Assembly: GCA_018806915.1 (NCBI GenBank)
Contig: JAGKQI010000031.1
Span: 930,001-994,000 of the forward strand
Direction of reading: 5' to 3'
DNA: 64,000 nucleotides
Origin: Phytophthora colocasiae
Lineage: Eukaryota; Oomycota; Peronosporomycetes; Peronosporales; Peronosporaceae
Below are positions 9,444 to 19,730 of the stretch, piece after piece; the stretch's first letter is position 1; each line of letters starts with the position of its first letter. The translations under genes and the position numbers were made by a program. Under the pieces are notes generated by a model. That model saw only the letters and a list, made by a program, of their open reading frames with translations, made no database searches and had not been told where the DNA came from.

Positions 9444-12161
9444 CTAGCGCTGAATGGAAGGCGTTGTGCGTTTGAGTCGGTTCGAGCGACGTTTAGCCTG
9501 AGTAGTGCGAGAGCGCTCGAAAATGTCGATTAGGCCCTGTGCTTGGACCAAATTGCTGGATGGCTCCCAAGAATCAGCAACATCACGTCCATACCAGCGC
9601 ACCTTGTAATAGAGCGTATTCTGGCGCACTCGCTTGTTGATAATCGCTTGCACTTGGTATCCGTCGTGTCCGTCGCGCGTAATAAGACGTGGCACGTCAT
9701 TCAATCGTTGAGAATTCATGTCGAACTGGTACGGGCGTAGATATGAGATGTGGAATTCGTCGTGGATTTTGACTCCAGGAGGAAGACCGATTTGATACGT
9801 GTCAGGCGTCGTAGCTCGAATGACAGGGTAGGGACCAATAAACCGGGGGGCAAGCTTCCGTTTACCTAAAACACCAACGTGAGGGAGGTCGAGATTTCTT
9901 GTATCCAGTAAAACTTGGTCACCAGGTTCGAATCGGTACGTCGGTCTGTTGCGATCATGGAAGTACTTCATAGTCGCCTGAGTAATTTCGAGTTCATCCT
10001 GGCACTGTTGTAAGATCACCCGCTGCTTATCCAAAAAGCGAAGCGAAGACTGAGAGTGACCTCGTTGCGTCGGTAGTACCAGGTCGCTGATTGATCGAGG
10101 GTTGTAGCCGAGGTCTGCTACAAATGGGGACATGCCAGTACTCGAATGAACCCGCGAATTGTACGCAAATTCGGCTAACGCCAACAAGTCACTCCAGTCA
10201 TCTTGGTGTGGCGAAACGAAAGCTCGTAGGTAATCAGCAATAAAGTGGTTAGTCCGTTCAGTTTGGCCATCCGTCGCAGGTCGAAATGCCGAGCTTAACT
10301 GAAGTTGCGAGTTCTGGAACTTCATCAAATTGGTCCAAAACCGAGATGTGAATTTACTGTCACGGTCCGACGTTATCGAATCTGGCAATCCGTGAAGTCG
10401 CTGATACTGGTCACGAAACAATCCGGCAGCTTCTTCTGCAGTACAAGTTGTCGTTGTTGGAATGAAGTGAGCTCGTTTAGTGAGTCGATCCACTATTACC
10501 CACACCGCGTCATGTCCACCATGCCGTGAACATGGCAGGCCTGTGATAAAGTCCATTGTAATGTGGCTCCAACGTCTGTCAGGAATTTCCAAAGGATGTA
10601 GTAACCCTGCAGGTTTCCGCTGTGATACTTTGATTCGTTGGCACATTTCACACGTAGTGACGTAGCGCTTCACTGTTTTTTCCATGTGCAACCAGTAGAA
10701 CTTCTCTTGGAGCGCTAGTAGTGTCTTGAGACAGCCTGGGTGTCCACTTGACGCCACATTATGGTGCTCGTAGAGAATAATATCCTTCAAGTCACGATCG
10801 TCAGGCACGCAAATTCGTCTCGGTGAATCACTGCGTGGCTGGAAGTAGAGAATACCGTCCTCGAGAAAGAAGTGATTGAGATTTGCGCGAATGCGCCGGT
10901 GCATGTCCAGTGGTGGTGCATCCGTATTGGATTGCGCAGTTTGAAGATACTGAAACAGCGGCCCGAAAACCGAATCCTCGGCGTAAAGCCGAGTACATTG
11001 TTCCAGGATTGAGGGTCGATTCCGTACGTAGTGTAGATAAACTTCGTTGCTGTCAGCCACCTCCTCATTAGAAGTAAGTTGACGGAGTAAACTGGCTAGG
11101 GAGACGTAATGCGTGGATGCATCAGGCTGAAAGGCAGCGTTGCGGGAAATTGCGTCCGCGACGATGTTTGTGTTACCCGGAATCCACCGAAACCTTGGTT
11201 GGTACAAACCCAGTTCATTTAGCCAGCGAGCAAGGCGTTGCGAACAAGTTTTCTGTTCCAAAATCGACTGCAACGTCCGATGATCAGTGTTCACGAAGAA
11301 CGGTTTATCGATAAGGTACACTCTCCAGACTCGCATGGCGTGTAATGCTGCCAGCAATTCTTTCTCTCGCGTCGGGTACATTAACTCAGCGCTGCTGAGC
11401 TTTTTTCCACTGTACGCGATCACCTTCTCCTTGCCTTCGCTGTCAAGCTGGTAGAGATAGCCACCAACGGCATAGTCAGAGGCATCCATCTGCACGTAGA
11501 AGTCTCTTCTGGAATCTGGATGGGCGAGCACTGGTGGAGATATCAGCTGAGCCTTCAAATTGGCAAAGCACTTGCGTTGCTCGGGCGTGAGGTTGATTCG
11601 TTCTTGCGCGGTTTTACCCTTTGTGGCCTCGACGAGTGGTGCTGATATTTCTGCATAGCTCTTACAAAACTTAAGCACGTACACACAAGTACCCAGGAAC
11701 GACTGGAGCTCGCGTTTCGTCTTTGGTGTCGGCCAGTCGCGTATAATACGAATCTTGTCGGGATCCATGCGGATACCATCGCGCCCAAAGTAATCTCCCA
11801 GACACGGTATCTCGTGCGAGCAAAATGTGCACTTAGCAAGTTTAATGTAGAGTTCTTGCTCCTGGCACCGTTGAAGTACAGCATCCAAAGCCTCGAGGTG
11901 GTCCGCAATATCCTTCGATTTCGTGAAAACAAAGAGGTCGTCGAAATAAGCCTGACAGAAAGCTTTCTGGTCGCAGAAGACTCGCTGCATCATCCGATTG
12001 AAGGCTGCTGGGCTGCATGATAGTCCCATCGGCGTGACTAAGTATTCAAACTGTCCGTCAGGCGTCGAGAACGCAGTATAGGGAATATCGGATTGGCGAA
12101 GTCGTACCTGAAAGAAGCCCCACAGCAGGTCGAGAGCGGAAAACCAATAACCATTCGCCAT
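9444..12161 (-). CDS. pol: Gypsy pol: RT palm, RNase H, integrase, chromodomain
   Basis: The frame starts inside RT at FSALDLLWGFFQVRL. The catalytic box is YFDDLFVF (about residue 67). RNase H starts at FYVQMDASDYAVGGYLYQ. The integrase zinc finger is HH..H..C..C (CEMCQRIK), and the catalytic core has TMDFITGLP, DRDSKF and TDGQTERTNH. The C-terminus (YKVRWYGRDVADSWEPSSNL) is a chromodomain, which in chromoviruses steers integration to marked chromatin. The RT N-terminal part and protease lie in the 12038-13294 frame. A single missing base in a T run at 12262-12265 explains the split. Confidence 0.93.
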   Translation of the reverse strand: MANGYWFSALDLLWGFFQVRLRQSDIPYTAFSTPDGQFEYLVTPMGLSCSPAAFNRMMQRVFCDQKAFCQAYFDDLFVFTKSKDIADHLEALDAVLQRCQEQELYIKLAKCTFCSHEIPCLGDYFGRDGIRMDPDKIRIIRDWPTPKTKRELQSFLGTCVYVLKFCKSYAEISAPLVEATKGKTAQERINLTPEQRKCFANLKAQLISPPVLAHPDSRRDFYVQMDASDYAVGGYLYQLDSEGKEKVIAYSGKKLSSAELMYPTREKELLAALHAMRVWRVYLIDKPFFVNTDHRTLQSILEQKTCSQRLARWLNELGLYQPRFRWIPGNTNIVADAISRNAAFQPDASTHYVSLASLLRQLTSNEEVADSNEVYLHYVRNRPSILEQCTRLYAEDSVFGPLFQYLQTAQSNTDAPPLDMHRRIRANLNHFFLEDGILYFQPRSDSPRRICVPDDRDLKDIILYEHHNVASSGHPGCLKTLLALQEKFYWLHMEKTVKRYVTTCEMCQRIKVSQRKPAGLLHPLEIPDRRWSHITMDFITGLPCSRHGGHDAVWVIVDRLTKRAHFIPTTTTCTAEEAAGLFRDQYQRLHGLPDSITSDRDSKFTSRFWTNLMKFQNSQLQLSSAFRPATDGQTERTNHFIADYLRAFVSPHQDDWSDLLALAEFAYNSRVHSSTGMSPFVADLGYNPRSISDLVLPTQRGHSQSSLRFLDKQRVILQQCQDELEITQATMKYFHDRNRPTYRFEPGDQVLLDTRNLDLPHVGVLGKRKLAPRFIGPYPVIRATTPDTYQIGLPPGVKIHDEFHISYLRPYQFDMNSQRLNDVPRLITRDGHDGYQVQAIINKRVRQNTLYYKVRWYGRDVADSWEPSSNLVQAQGLIDIFERSRTTQAKRRSNRLKRTTPSIQR

Positions 12162-13294
12162 AGCATCAAAGATGTCCTCTTTTCGAGGTATTGGGGTGGC
12201 AGGAATACGAATTTTGCTGTTAATTGCCCGGAAATCGTGAACAATTCGCCACCCAACCGCCTTTTGACGCAGAACATAGGAGAAGAGTACGGAGACTTAG
12301 ATGGCCGAATGATTCCGGCGTCCAGCATTTCACGTGTCCACTCGCGGATAGTTCGTTTCATCTCATCACTGAGGCGATACTGTTTCCTCGTAACTGGAAC
12401 GTCATCGACTAATTCTACCTCGGCTTCGATGTCAACCGTCCTCTGAGGTGGCCGACTTGGTAACTCCATTCGAAACACTGTGTCTTTGTATTTGGACACC
12501 ACAGACTCAACAGGGGAGCCTTTCAACTTGTCCCAGTCTTGGCTAAGCTGTCGTGACGCTTTTTCACTTTGCGCAGGTTGATCTGCAAGCTGAACCATGA
12601 AACAAAATTCATCCGCTGAAGGCTTCATCTTCCGAAATTGCTTCCGGGTAATGATTTTAGTGGCTCCATGGCTGGATAGGTAGTTGTGTCGGGAGTAAAA
12701 CAGTACAGTCTCGTCATAGGAAGTTCGGGCGTGTTTGGCCAGAGATCGTCTGCTTCCAGCAGCATTTCTGCAAGCAGAATTTCGCACACACTGACAAAAA
12801 GGAAGTGTCGCGCTGGATCCTCGAGACGTGACCGTTCTTGTAGCCCAATTAATGTCCGGATTCACATCTTTCAGCCATGGTACACCAAGTAAGACGTGCT
12901 TCTGCTCCGGCACATCCATCACAAAAACTTCCGTTGAATAAGGCGCGAAATTATCCATATCTAGCACGATCGTTGTCGTGCGCCGCGGAACATTGATGCT
13001 ACGCTTAGCGCCGAGCTTGATCTTCAGTGGTTTGTCATGCTCGGTAACTGGTAACGCGAGTCGAGACACAACCGCCGGAGAGATGGCGTTAAAAGATGCT
13101 CCACTGTCAATAAAAACGTCCACAGATGCATTCTTGACACGAGCCTTCTTTGCCAAATAACCATAAATGTTTTCTCGTTCGGCACTACCCTTTTCACCCG
13201 TGGAGTGAAGGTGTAATGACAGAGAATGTGGGCTATCAGACAATGTATGGTCACCATTATCTGACGATTTCGGCCCGGTGGGTTGCCAACCCAC
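12038..13294 (-). CDS. pol: Gypsy pol N-terminal part: aspartic protease and RT start
   Basis: The retropepsin active site VFIDSGASFNAIS is at about residues 59-71. RT begins near KSPYSSPMFCVK, just before the frameshift at 12262-12265. Beyond that point the RT reads on in the 9444-12161 frame (WRIVHDFRAINSKI). The frame differs from gag, so expression may need a frameshift. The broken homopolymer could be a mutation or a sequencing error. Confidence 0.9.
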   Translation of the reverse strand: MGWQPTGPKSSDNGDHTLSDSPHSLSLHLHSTGEKGSAERENIYGYLAKKARVKNASVDVFIDSGASFNAISPAVVSRLALPVTEHDKPLKIKLGAKRSINVPRRTTTIVLDMDNFAPYSTEVFVMDVPEQKHVLLGVPWLKDVNPDINWATRTVTSRGSSATLPFCQCVRNSACRNAAGSRRSLAKHARTSYDETVLFYSRHNYLSSHGATKIITRKQFRKMKPSADEFCFMVQLADQPAQSEKASRQLSQDWDKLKGSPVESVVSKYKDTVFRMELPSRPPQRTVDIEAEVELVDDVPVTRKQYRLSDEMKRTIREWTREMLDAGIIRPSKSPYSSPMFCVKRRLGGELFTISGQLTAKFVFLPPQYLEKRTSLMLWRMVIGFPLSTCCGASFRYDFANPIFPILRSRRLTDSLNT

Positions 13295-13299
13295 CGAGC

Positions 13300-14403
13300 C
13301 TAGGCGTTTTTTGTGGTCGCCACCCGTTCTGCCGCTTTCTTCTTCCGGCAGACATCCTCAGTGTGGCCTATGTGATGGCAAAATCTGCACGTCTGTTTAG
13401 ACGGTGTGTCAGAATGCTTGCTACCACTTCCAGTACTGGTACCCTTTCCACGACTGAATTTTGGTTGCTCCTGTGAAGCAGCTTGAAGTCCTCCAGTGTT
13501 CTGGCCCTTAGTCTTTTCACCTTTGGTGGCTTTGTTATCACCAGGACGCGAATCTTCAAAACGCTGCGCTAGTTCAATTGCCTTTTGCAGAGTATCTGGG
13601 ATATTTTGGGAAACAAAAGCGCTCGTTTCGGCTCTCAAATTCTGCTGAAAAAACCAACGTTTGACCCCTTCCGGGAGATCTTCCTCCAGTTGTGATAGGA
13701 GGTGCTGGAACTTGGTAGTGTAGACCTGTTGCGATCCTGTCCAGCGTAAGTTGTACAGTTTGGACAGTAATTTATGCTGGAAATCGGAGCCTCGGAAGCG
13801 CTGTCGAATTTGCTCCTTGAAAACAACCCAGGTAGCTGGTCGGTCGCCGAGAGACGTTTTAAATTCTCGGTACCAAGTTTGAGCCGTTGGACCCAAATTG
13901 CCAAATATCAAATTGACAAAATCTGACGTATTGCTCGTCATGTCATCTTGACTGTCGACATAGTATTGTTCCGTACTGAATATCCACAAGTCTAAGTCCT
14001 CACTCGAGTCGCCATTGAAAATAGGAGGGTTCCCTTTTTTCTTCTGCTGCCGTTGAGTGGATGCTTGCTGCTGAAGCATTTGCTGCTGGAAGAACGTCTG
14101 CTGTTGCATAAGTTGCGCAAACTGCTGCTGCTGTTGCTGCTGAGAGGTAGCCAAGAATTCAAACATCTGCCGTAGCATGGAAGTATCAGTTCCAGGAGCA
14201 GAAGCTGGCTGCTGCTGTTGTGCTCCGTTTGGAACATTCGTAGATTGCGAAGAATCTTGAGTCGAGCTTGAAGTTGTCGAGGGAACTCCGTCCGTCGCAT
14301 CTTCATCTCTCATTCGACAAGTCTGTCGAGGTCGTGGGTTCGGACTGCGACCACGAGGCATGATATCTTCTCTGGTACAGTCGAGTTTCTTGAAACTGCT
14401 CAC
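13300..14403 (-). CDS. gag: Gypsy gag
   Basis: This 367-residue protein has a Gln-rich N-terminal half (residues about 60-120), then a capsid-like domain (FNGDSSEDLDLWIFSTEQYY, WVVFKEQIRQRF, MPLEEDLPEG-like helices), then a zinc knuckle CRFCHHIGHTEDVC near the C-terminus. It begins 20 bp inside the 5' LTR and stops 6 bp before the protease frame. It assembles the particle and packages RNA. Confidence 0.9.
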   Translation of the reverse strand: MSSFKKLDCTREDIMPRGRSPNPRPRQTCRMRDEDATDGVPSTTSSSTQDSSQSTNVPNGAQQQQPASAPGTDTSMLRQMFEFLATSQQQQQQQFAQLMQQQTFFQQQMLQQQASTQRQQKKKGNPPIFNGDSSEDLDLWIFSTEQYYVDSQDDMTSNTSDFVNLIFGNLGPTAQTWYREFKTSLGDRPATWVVFKEQIRQRFRGSDFQHKLLSKLYNLRWTGSQQVYTTKFQHLLSQLEEDLPEGVKRWFFQQNLRAETSAFVSQNIPDTLQKAIELAQRFEDSRPGDNKATKGEKTKGQNTGGLQAASQEQPKFSRGKGTSTGSGSKHSDTPSKQTCRFCHHIGHTEDVCRKKKAAERVATTKNA

Positions 14404-14422
14404 GCTTCAATAGTTAATTAAC

Positions 14423-14729
14423 TGTCACGTGGTATCGTGGAGACGCAATTGTACAGACTTGAGTTGTAGTCGAGACTTGAGTTGTAGCCGAAGCTTGAGT
14501 TGTAGTCGAGACTTGAGTTGTAGAAAGTAAAATTGAGAATGAAATTGACGATGATATCAACAATAGCTATCTACTCGTGAAGCTGTCTAACACTGGTTGA
14601 ATGCAAGTTAATGTACTATCCAGGTGCAGCTGAAACTTGAGGAGTCTTGCTGTTCGAGCCATGAGGTGATGGCTGAAATAAAACAGCTTGCTGCACGATG
14701 ATAGCCATGTTGTGGTTGAAACCATGACA
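14423..14729 (-). repeat. 5' LTR of the Ty3/Gypsy element (307 bp)
   Basis: Same ends as 9132-9402 but with a 36-bp tandem expansion of the ACTTGAGTTGTAG subrepeat. Confidence 0.95.
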
Positions 14730-14734
14730 ACAAA

Positions 14735-17700
14735 GGGTTCAGCAGCGTCAACTGTAGGATCAAGCACAGTGGAGTCGATGGCAGGTTCATCCACGGCTTC
14801 CACCGCGGGATCAGTCACAATGGAATCGATAGGAAACTCAGCGGCAGATTCAAGTGCAGGTTCGGGCCCAGTGGAGTCGACAGCAGGTTCAGGAATAGCA
14901 TCCACAGGAGGAACTGGCCCAGTGCAGTCAACGACAGCAGGAACACGAGCGACTGTGAAGGACTCCATCGTGCTGAGCGAAGCCTTTGGCGGCCCTCATG
15001 GCAGAGATTTCTCAGATAAGAACTTTGTCAACTCAGGGCAAACTGTCAGCCAGATCTCCATCTACGCCGGAAAGCGTTTTGACGGTGTCAGTTTGGACAT
15101 TTCAGCACCAAAGACACTGACGTTCACTCACGGTGGAACTGGAGGTGATCGCAAAGTCCTGAAGCTTGGGAAAGGAGAATATATCACGTCGATGGAAGTC
15201 CATTGGGGCAAGCAAGGTGGTAATACCCGCTTGTTCTACGTAAATTTTCTGACGAGTGCCGGTAATTCGCTTGCGGGAGGCTCAATGACCGACCAGAAGA
15301 GCACTGTCACCGCTCCTGAAGGTTTCCAGCTCGCTGGGTTCTTCGGCAAATCCGGCAAGGAGATCGACATGCTAGGTGCGATTTGGGCATCGATTGATCT
15401 CGTCACCCCCGCGCCAACTCCAGTCCCTGCTGTTACCACCGTTGAAGACTCGCCTGGTACTACCGCACCTGAAGATATTGCTGGAAGTTTGTCAGAGGTG
15501 TCGACTAAGGCGAACAAGAGGCCTGTTCAGTTGAGCGATTCCTTTGGCGGACCTCACGGTGAACAGTTTTCCGATCAACTGGCATGTACTTCAGGAATGA
15601 CCATCGCTTCTGTCACAATTCGAGCGGGCGAACGCCTCGATGGGCTTACGGTGCAAGTTTCGGCTCCAAAAGAGATGGTTTTCGCCCACGGTGGGAAAGG
15701 TGGCAAGGAGAATACGTTGACGCTCGAACCCGGGGAGTATATCACAACGATGGAAGTTCACTGGGGTCAAAGGCGTGGGAAAACACGTATCTTCTACGTT
15801 AGTTTGGGCACCAGCAAGGGTAACACGGTATCTGGTGGTTCACAAACGAAAGAGAAGGGGTCCGTGACTGCACCAAAGGGCTACCAACTCGTGGGTTTTT
15901 TTGGTCGGTATGGAGGTGAGATGGATTTAATCGGAGCAGTGTGGTCCAGTATTGCAGCAGTGAACGAGACCTCATCTACTGTCACCGTTTCCGCAGATGA
16001 AGACATTGCTCTGGGCGAACTATTCGGTGGCCCCCACGGTAACGCGTTCTCAGACATCAACGATTTAAAGTTTGGCCAAACGATGAGCTCTGTCACACTT
16101 CGGTCTGAAAAGCGCGTCGATTCTGTAACACTCCAAGTTACTGCGCCACTAGAACAGACTTTGACTCATGGGGGAAGAGGTGGAACAGAGAAGACTATCA
16201 CTCTCGCTGCTGATGAATTCATCACATCGATGGAGGTTCACTGGGACAAGAAGGACAGGCAGACCCGAGTCTTTTACCTCAATCTCACGACTACGGCTGG
16301 CCAATCGATCTCTGGTGGAACCAAGACAGCTAACTCTGGTACAGCAGTAGCCCCCGAGGGTTTTGTGTTGGGTGGGTTTTACGGTCGCGCCTCCGATGAA
16401 TTGTATCAGATCGGTGCGATCTGGACAAGGAAGACGGCGAAGAATCTAGAGCTCACAGATCCTTCAGGTGTAGGTAATGGAACCTACGGAACGACAATCC
16501 GCAACTGGGTGGGCCCCACCATTTCCAAGTCCAGCGATTCCGCGTGTTATCGAAAGTCTATGGACTTTGACAGCAACAATATCTGTCCCTTGGGTTACAG
16601 CAAAGACGGCGACGACTGTGCAGCGCGATGTCCGTTGTCGTACCCGATTGTGTGTGGCTTGGAGTGTATCCCCCAAAATGACGACTGTGTCATGGCAGTT
16701 CTTAACAAGATCGTGTCTGTCGTCGCTGTAGCTCTCAACGCTGCAACTGCTGGTGTGTTTGGGGCCATTCTGCAAACGTACAAGATCACAAAGAGGGCCA
16801 TCATGTGTGCCCGGAACCTTGTCGAAGCGATCAAAAGCCTCATTTTCTACATTCGATACCGTCAAAGTACCGCACCGGAGGGTGCCGCCGCAGAGTTGCT
16901 AACTGCTGCGTACCAGGCCGATGTGGTTCTGTTCGATATTCCTATTGCTATTTGCACATGCTTCGGCATCCCCGTCCCCAAGAATGCTCGCTTTTCGCAA
17001 TAGGTTCTCATGGTTGTGGAGTTTATCGTCAAGCAAACAATTACCAATGGAGACGAGATCATTTCAACCGGTGCAAATGTCATGAACTAACTGGTAACGA
17101 GATGAGTGACAACTCCACGACAGTAGCGGAACTGGACGACCTTGTAGCGCAGAACTCAAGTTGTGGATGGCAGCTCAAGCGACTCACAGATCGAGTCACT
17201 CGCGCAGTTCTCAAGTATCGCAATGTGAGCACCGAAGTAAATGACATCCGAGTGAAAGTGTACAAGTCTTCGATTGTGCTGAATGATATCCCCATTGTCA
17301 CCAACAACTGCATGGGTGAACTCTTGGCCAACAAAACTGTGACCGCAGCCTATGAGACCCGTGATCTGATCCGAAAAACGTTCGGAGTGATCGTAGACCA
17401 ACTCATTGAAACAGGAAAGACGGATGGTGGCAAGAACGTGGCTGAAGATGACTATATGCTGAAAGTGGCCAATATGGGCCTGGTTGGGTTATCTGCGATC
17501 GATCCAACGGGTATCGCGTTCATGGCTTCACAGTTCGTGCAGCCAATTTGTGGACCTACAGCTTATGTGGGTGAAATCGATGATGGAACACTGTACGATG
17601 CACTTGGACTGATGACAATGGATGAAGCGTTTAAGGGAAGTTACGGGTCTTATACCCATGCGGGTGATGGCGTTGTCCGCCTCATTTTCGAGAGTGTTGA

Positions 17701-17950
17701 TACCAAGGATGTGACGGTCGTCGTTTACTCTGGAGGCGATGAATACGCCAAGATCGACATTGGTGCGGGGGATGTCACCACTTGGTCTGCGACGTTCCCC
17801 GAACTGGAGGACAAGACCATGTACTTGGACCGCTGGAGGTCGGGCTTTCTGGGGTTACCAGGTAAAGGCGGAGGTTCACTGTTGATGTGGATCCCTCGGT
17901 CGTCGGAAGGAGGTCATATCACCATGCACGTGAGGATCAACCCGTCTTAG
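14735..17950 (+). pseudogene. Secreted multi-jacalin lectin, 3' part (domains 2-4 and C-terminal region)
   Basis: The open frame runs from inside the LTR to 17003 and continues the linker of the 5' part in frame. Jacalin domains lie at about 14964-15395, 15523-15955 and 16003-16437, each with FGGPHG..FSD, THGG/AHGGKGG, GE(Y/F)ITSMEVHW and a GGFFG..IGAIW close. A Cys-rich segment and a helical, hydrophobic segment follow. An in-frame TAG at 17001-17003 is followed in the same frame by open sequence to TAA at 17088-17090. The coding sense then moves one frame and runs open to 17950. The gene is broken by insertion, nonsense and frameshift. The C-terminal 350 residues match no family I recognise. 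Confidence 0.8.
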
Positions 17951-18190
17951 ATGTAAGTGATTTTGAAAAAAAACTATAAATGTTTGAGAGTTCCGTTTAG
18001 TCCTGTCCTGGCTTATTGATAACTGTTTCCGAGTCACACGAAATGGGATCATTCACTGGCTTTTGTACCAACGGTTAACAGTTTTAATGAATAAAATTAT
18101 TCTGTTGAAGCCGAAGCTGAAGGCAGAAGGTCATTCAAGAATTTCCTCTAGCGACATCAACTATACTATAGGGGGCTCACCAACATTATT
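17951..18190 (+). other. Lectin gene 3' flank
   Basis: AT-rich with no ORF. It contains AATAAA-like sequence (18092-18097) that could serve as a poly-A signal. Confidence 0.3.
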
Positions 18191-18507
18191 CTCTTCAAGA
18201 AGTCTGGGGTTATTTCTCAAGAACAAGTTATGATTCATTTGCCTGGAGATATCTTACGTATCCAATTCCCTCGTGTTCGGGCTGATACTGGAGAAAGTTT
18301 CAAATATCAACCAGAGCAATACGTTTTCATTTGTATTCCAAATATTTCTCTATTGGAATGGCATCCGTTCACGATTTCATCATCTCCAAGTGAGATTCTA
18401 CAGTAGTCACAATTCATATTAAACCACTGGAAGATTGGACCAAGAAGTTGCTGACTAAAATTCCTCTCAATTCCGTCGTCAACGAGGATTTTATCTGTGA
18501 TTTTCGA
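18191..18507 (+). pseudogene. Ferric reductase/NADPH oxidase relic (FAD-binding segment)
   Basis: The frame from 18191 reads [13 protein letters not shown]... then [21 protein letters not shown] and [11 protein letters not shown], matching point by point the FAD-binding part of the longer minus-strand gene at 19731-21379 ([32 protein letters not shown]). A stop at 18404-18406 and a one-base shift interrupt it. The match resumes as [12 protein letters not shown]...NEDFICD and then fades. Both ends are missing. It is in the opposite orientation to the paralogue. Confidence 0.85.
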
Positions 18508-18854
18508 ATGGACGTTAAGGACGTGTGGGGGTGATGGCATTGTGGGCACTGGGAAAAACATTTATAGTGAAGACTTGGCGTCCTTCGATTATGCGCAGTA
18601 GCTGAGAGAGAACACCAACTCGGATATGTGTCAGCAGCTTTTTTTCTGTTGCGTACTTTTAAATCATTGCTTTGCAGAGGATTGGGACTACCACAGCTCA
18701 ATGTGGCAGCCTCATTGAGGCTTCCGGAGTTTTCCTTTTTCACAACACAATTAACTCGGTTTGCTGAATGTTCAATGCTCTATCATAATTCTTCATTCCG
18801 TACACAGAGTTGTTGTCGAATTGCTGGTGCGCTCAACGAATTCCTATTTTGTGG
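18508..18854. other. No gene seen
   Basis: 347 bp without a supportable ORF between two gene relics. Confidence 0.4.
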
Positions 18855-19271
18855 TTAGCTAGCCTTTCTCCAGAGCATGTAGCCTCCGGTCCCGATCAGG
18901 AAGAGCGCAATGAAGGCTTTGAAGTTATCCATATTAGTGGTGTTTTTATTTCTGTTCTTGGGCCACGAACGCAGCTTGCCAGCGTTTTTCTCAGTCAGAG
19001 CTGCTTTCTCCAAGTTCTTAAGTGCAATGGGGTTCTTCTGGAGCTTTTCGACTTTCGAGACAAGCGTCGGATTCGACTTGAAAATGCCAGAGATCTTCTC
19101 CACGAAAGTGTTGGGGGTTGCACCTCTCTCTTCGCTGCCCGTTGTGATGAGCTTGCGGGATAACAATTCACCGTGTTCAGTGCTGAGTAACGGTGGGGTT
19201 CGTATTTTGTAGGAGGGGTTGATAGACAGAGCGCTAAAAGAGAGTTCCGAATATGAAATTGTAAGAGTGCT
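18855..19271 (-). pseudogene. RxLR-like effector relic (dEER-like motif, C-terminal membrane segment)
   Basis: The open frame encodes SRKLITTGSEERG followed by helical Lys/Leu-rich sequence (LQKNPIALKNLEKAAL, AGKLRSWPK) and a C-terminal hydrophobic stretch (FKAFIALFLIGTGGYMLW). EER preceded by an RxLR-like position and the LxKNP helix style recall oomycete RxLR effectors. The frame has no upstream ATG and no signal peptide, and the RxLR itself is not intact. It is either a decayed effector or an unrelated small membrane protein fragment. Confidence 0.4.
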
Positions 19272-19730
19272 CAATGAGCTACTCCAGGTGCCTTAATGTG
19301 GTATTACATACCTGTTTCCTTTGCAAAGCCAACGATTCGCACCGTCGGGGTTCGCGTTTAGTCACTCGGCACCGGTGGGACGTGATCATCAATTTCCAGT
19401 TGGAAGACTCAACTCCAAACCTAAACAGAAATTTCAGCAGTGTAGGTCGGAATTCGACCTTACAAACTGGATCATTGAACGCCAACTTCAGCACTGGCAT
19501 TACAACGCTCACCCGGATATTGAGGATATTATGGAAACATTTCGGTAAAAGGCTGCAAAGAATTGTAAGCAACGTGCTGCAGTGCTGGTGTGTAGCCCTA
19601 CAGCAATCATTCGAGACGTGATCAACATTTACGTGAGGCTTCAGCGATCGCCTAAATACGATGTACTAAGCGAAAATTACAACTCATAAAGGACTCAGAG
19701 GGGAAAAAACTAGATTCAATGAATGCTAAA
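19272..19730. other. No gene seen
   Basis: 459 bp between the relic and the ferric reductase stop codon, with no supportable ORF or RNA. Confidence 0.4.

Larger units (their letters stand above)
9132..14729 (-). mobile_element. Ty3/Gypsy chromodomain retrotransposon inserted in the lectin gene
   Basis: The LTRs at 9132-9402 and 14423-14729 begin TGTCA and end TGACA. The 5-bp target duplication ACAAA is at 9127-9131 and 14730-14734. A polypurine tract (AGGGGAAAG on the minus strand, 9404-9412) adjoins the 3' LTR. Gag, protease, RT, RNase H, integrase and chromodomain follow on the minus strand. The LTRs match closely apart from about 36 extra bp of tandem repeat in the right copy, so the insertion is fairly recent. 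One homopolymer frameshift (12262-12265) breaks pol. Confidence 0.95.
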
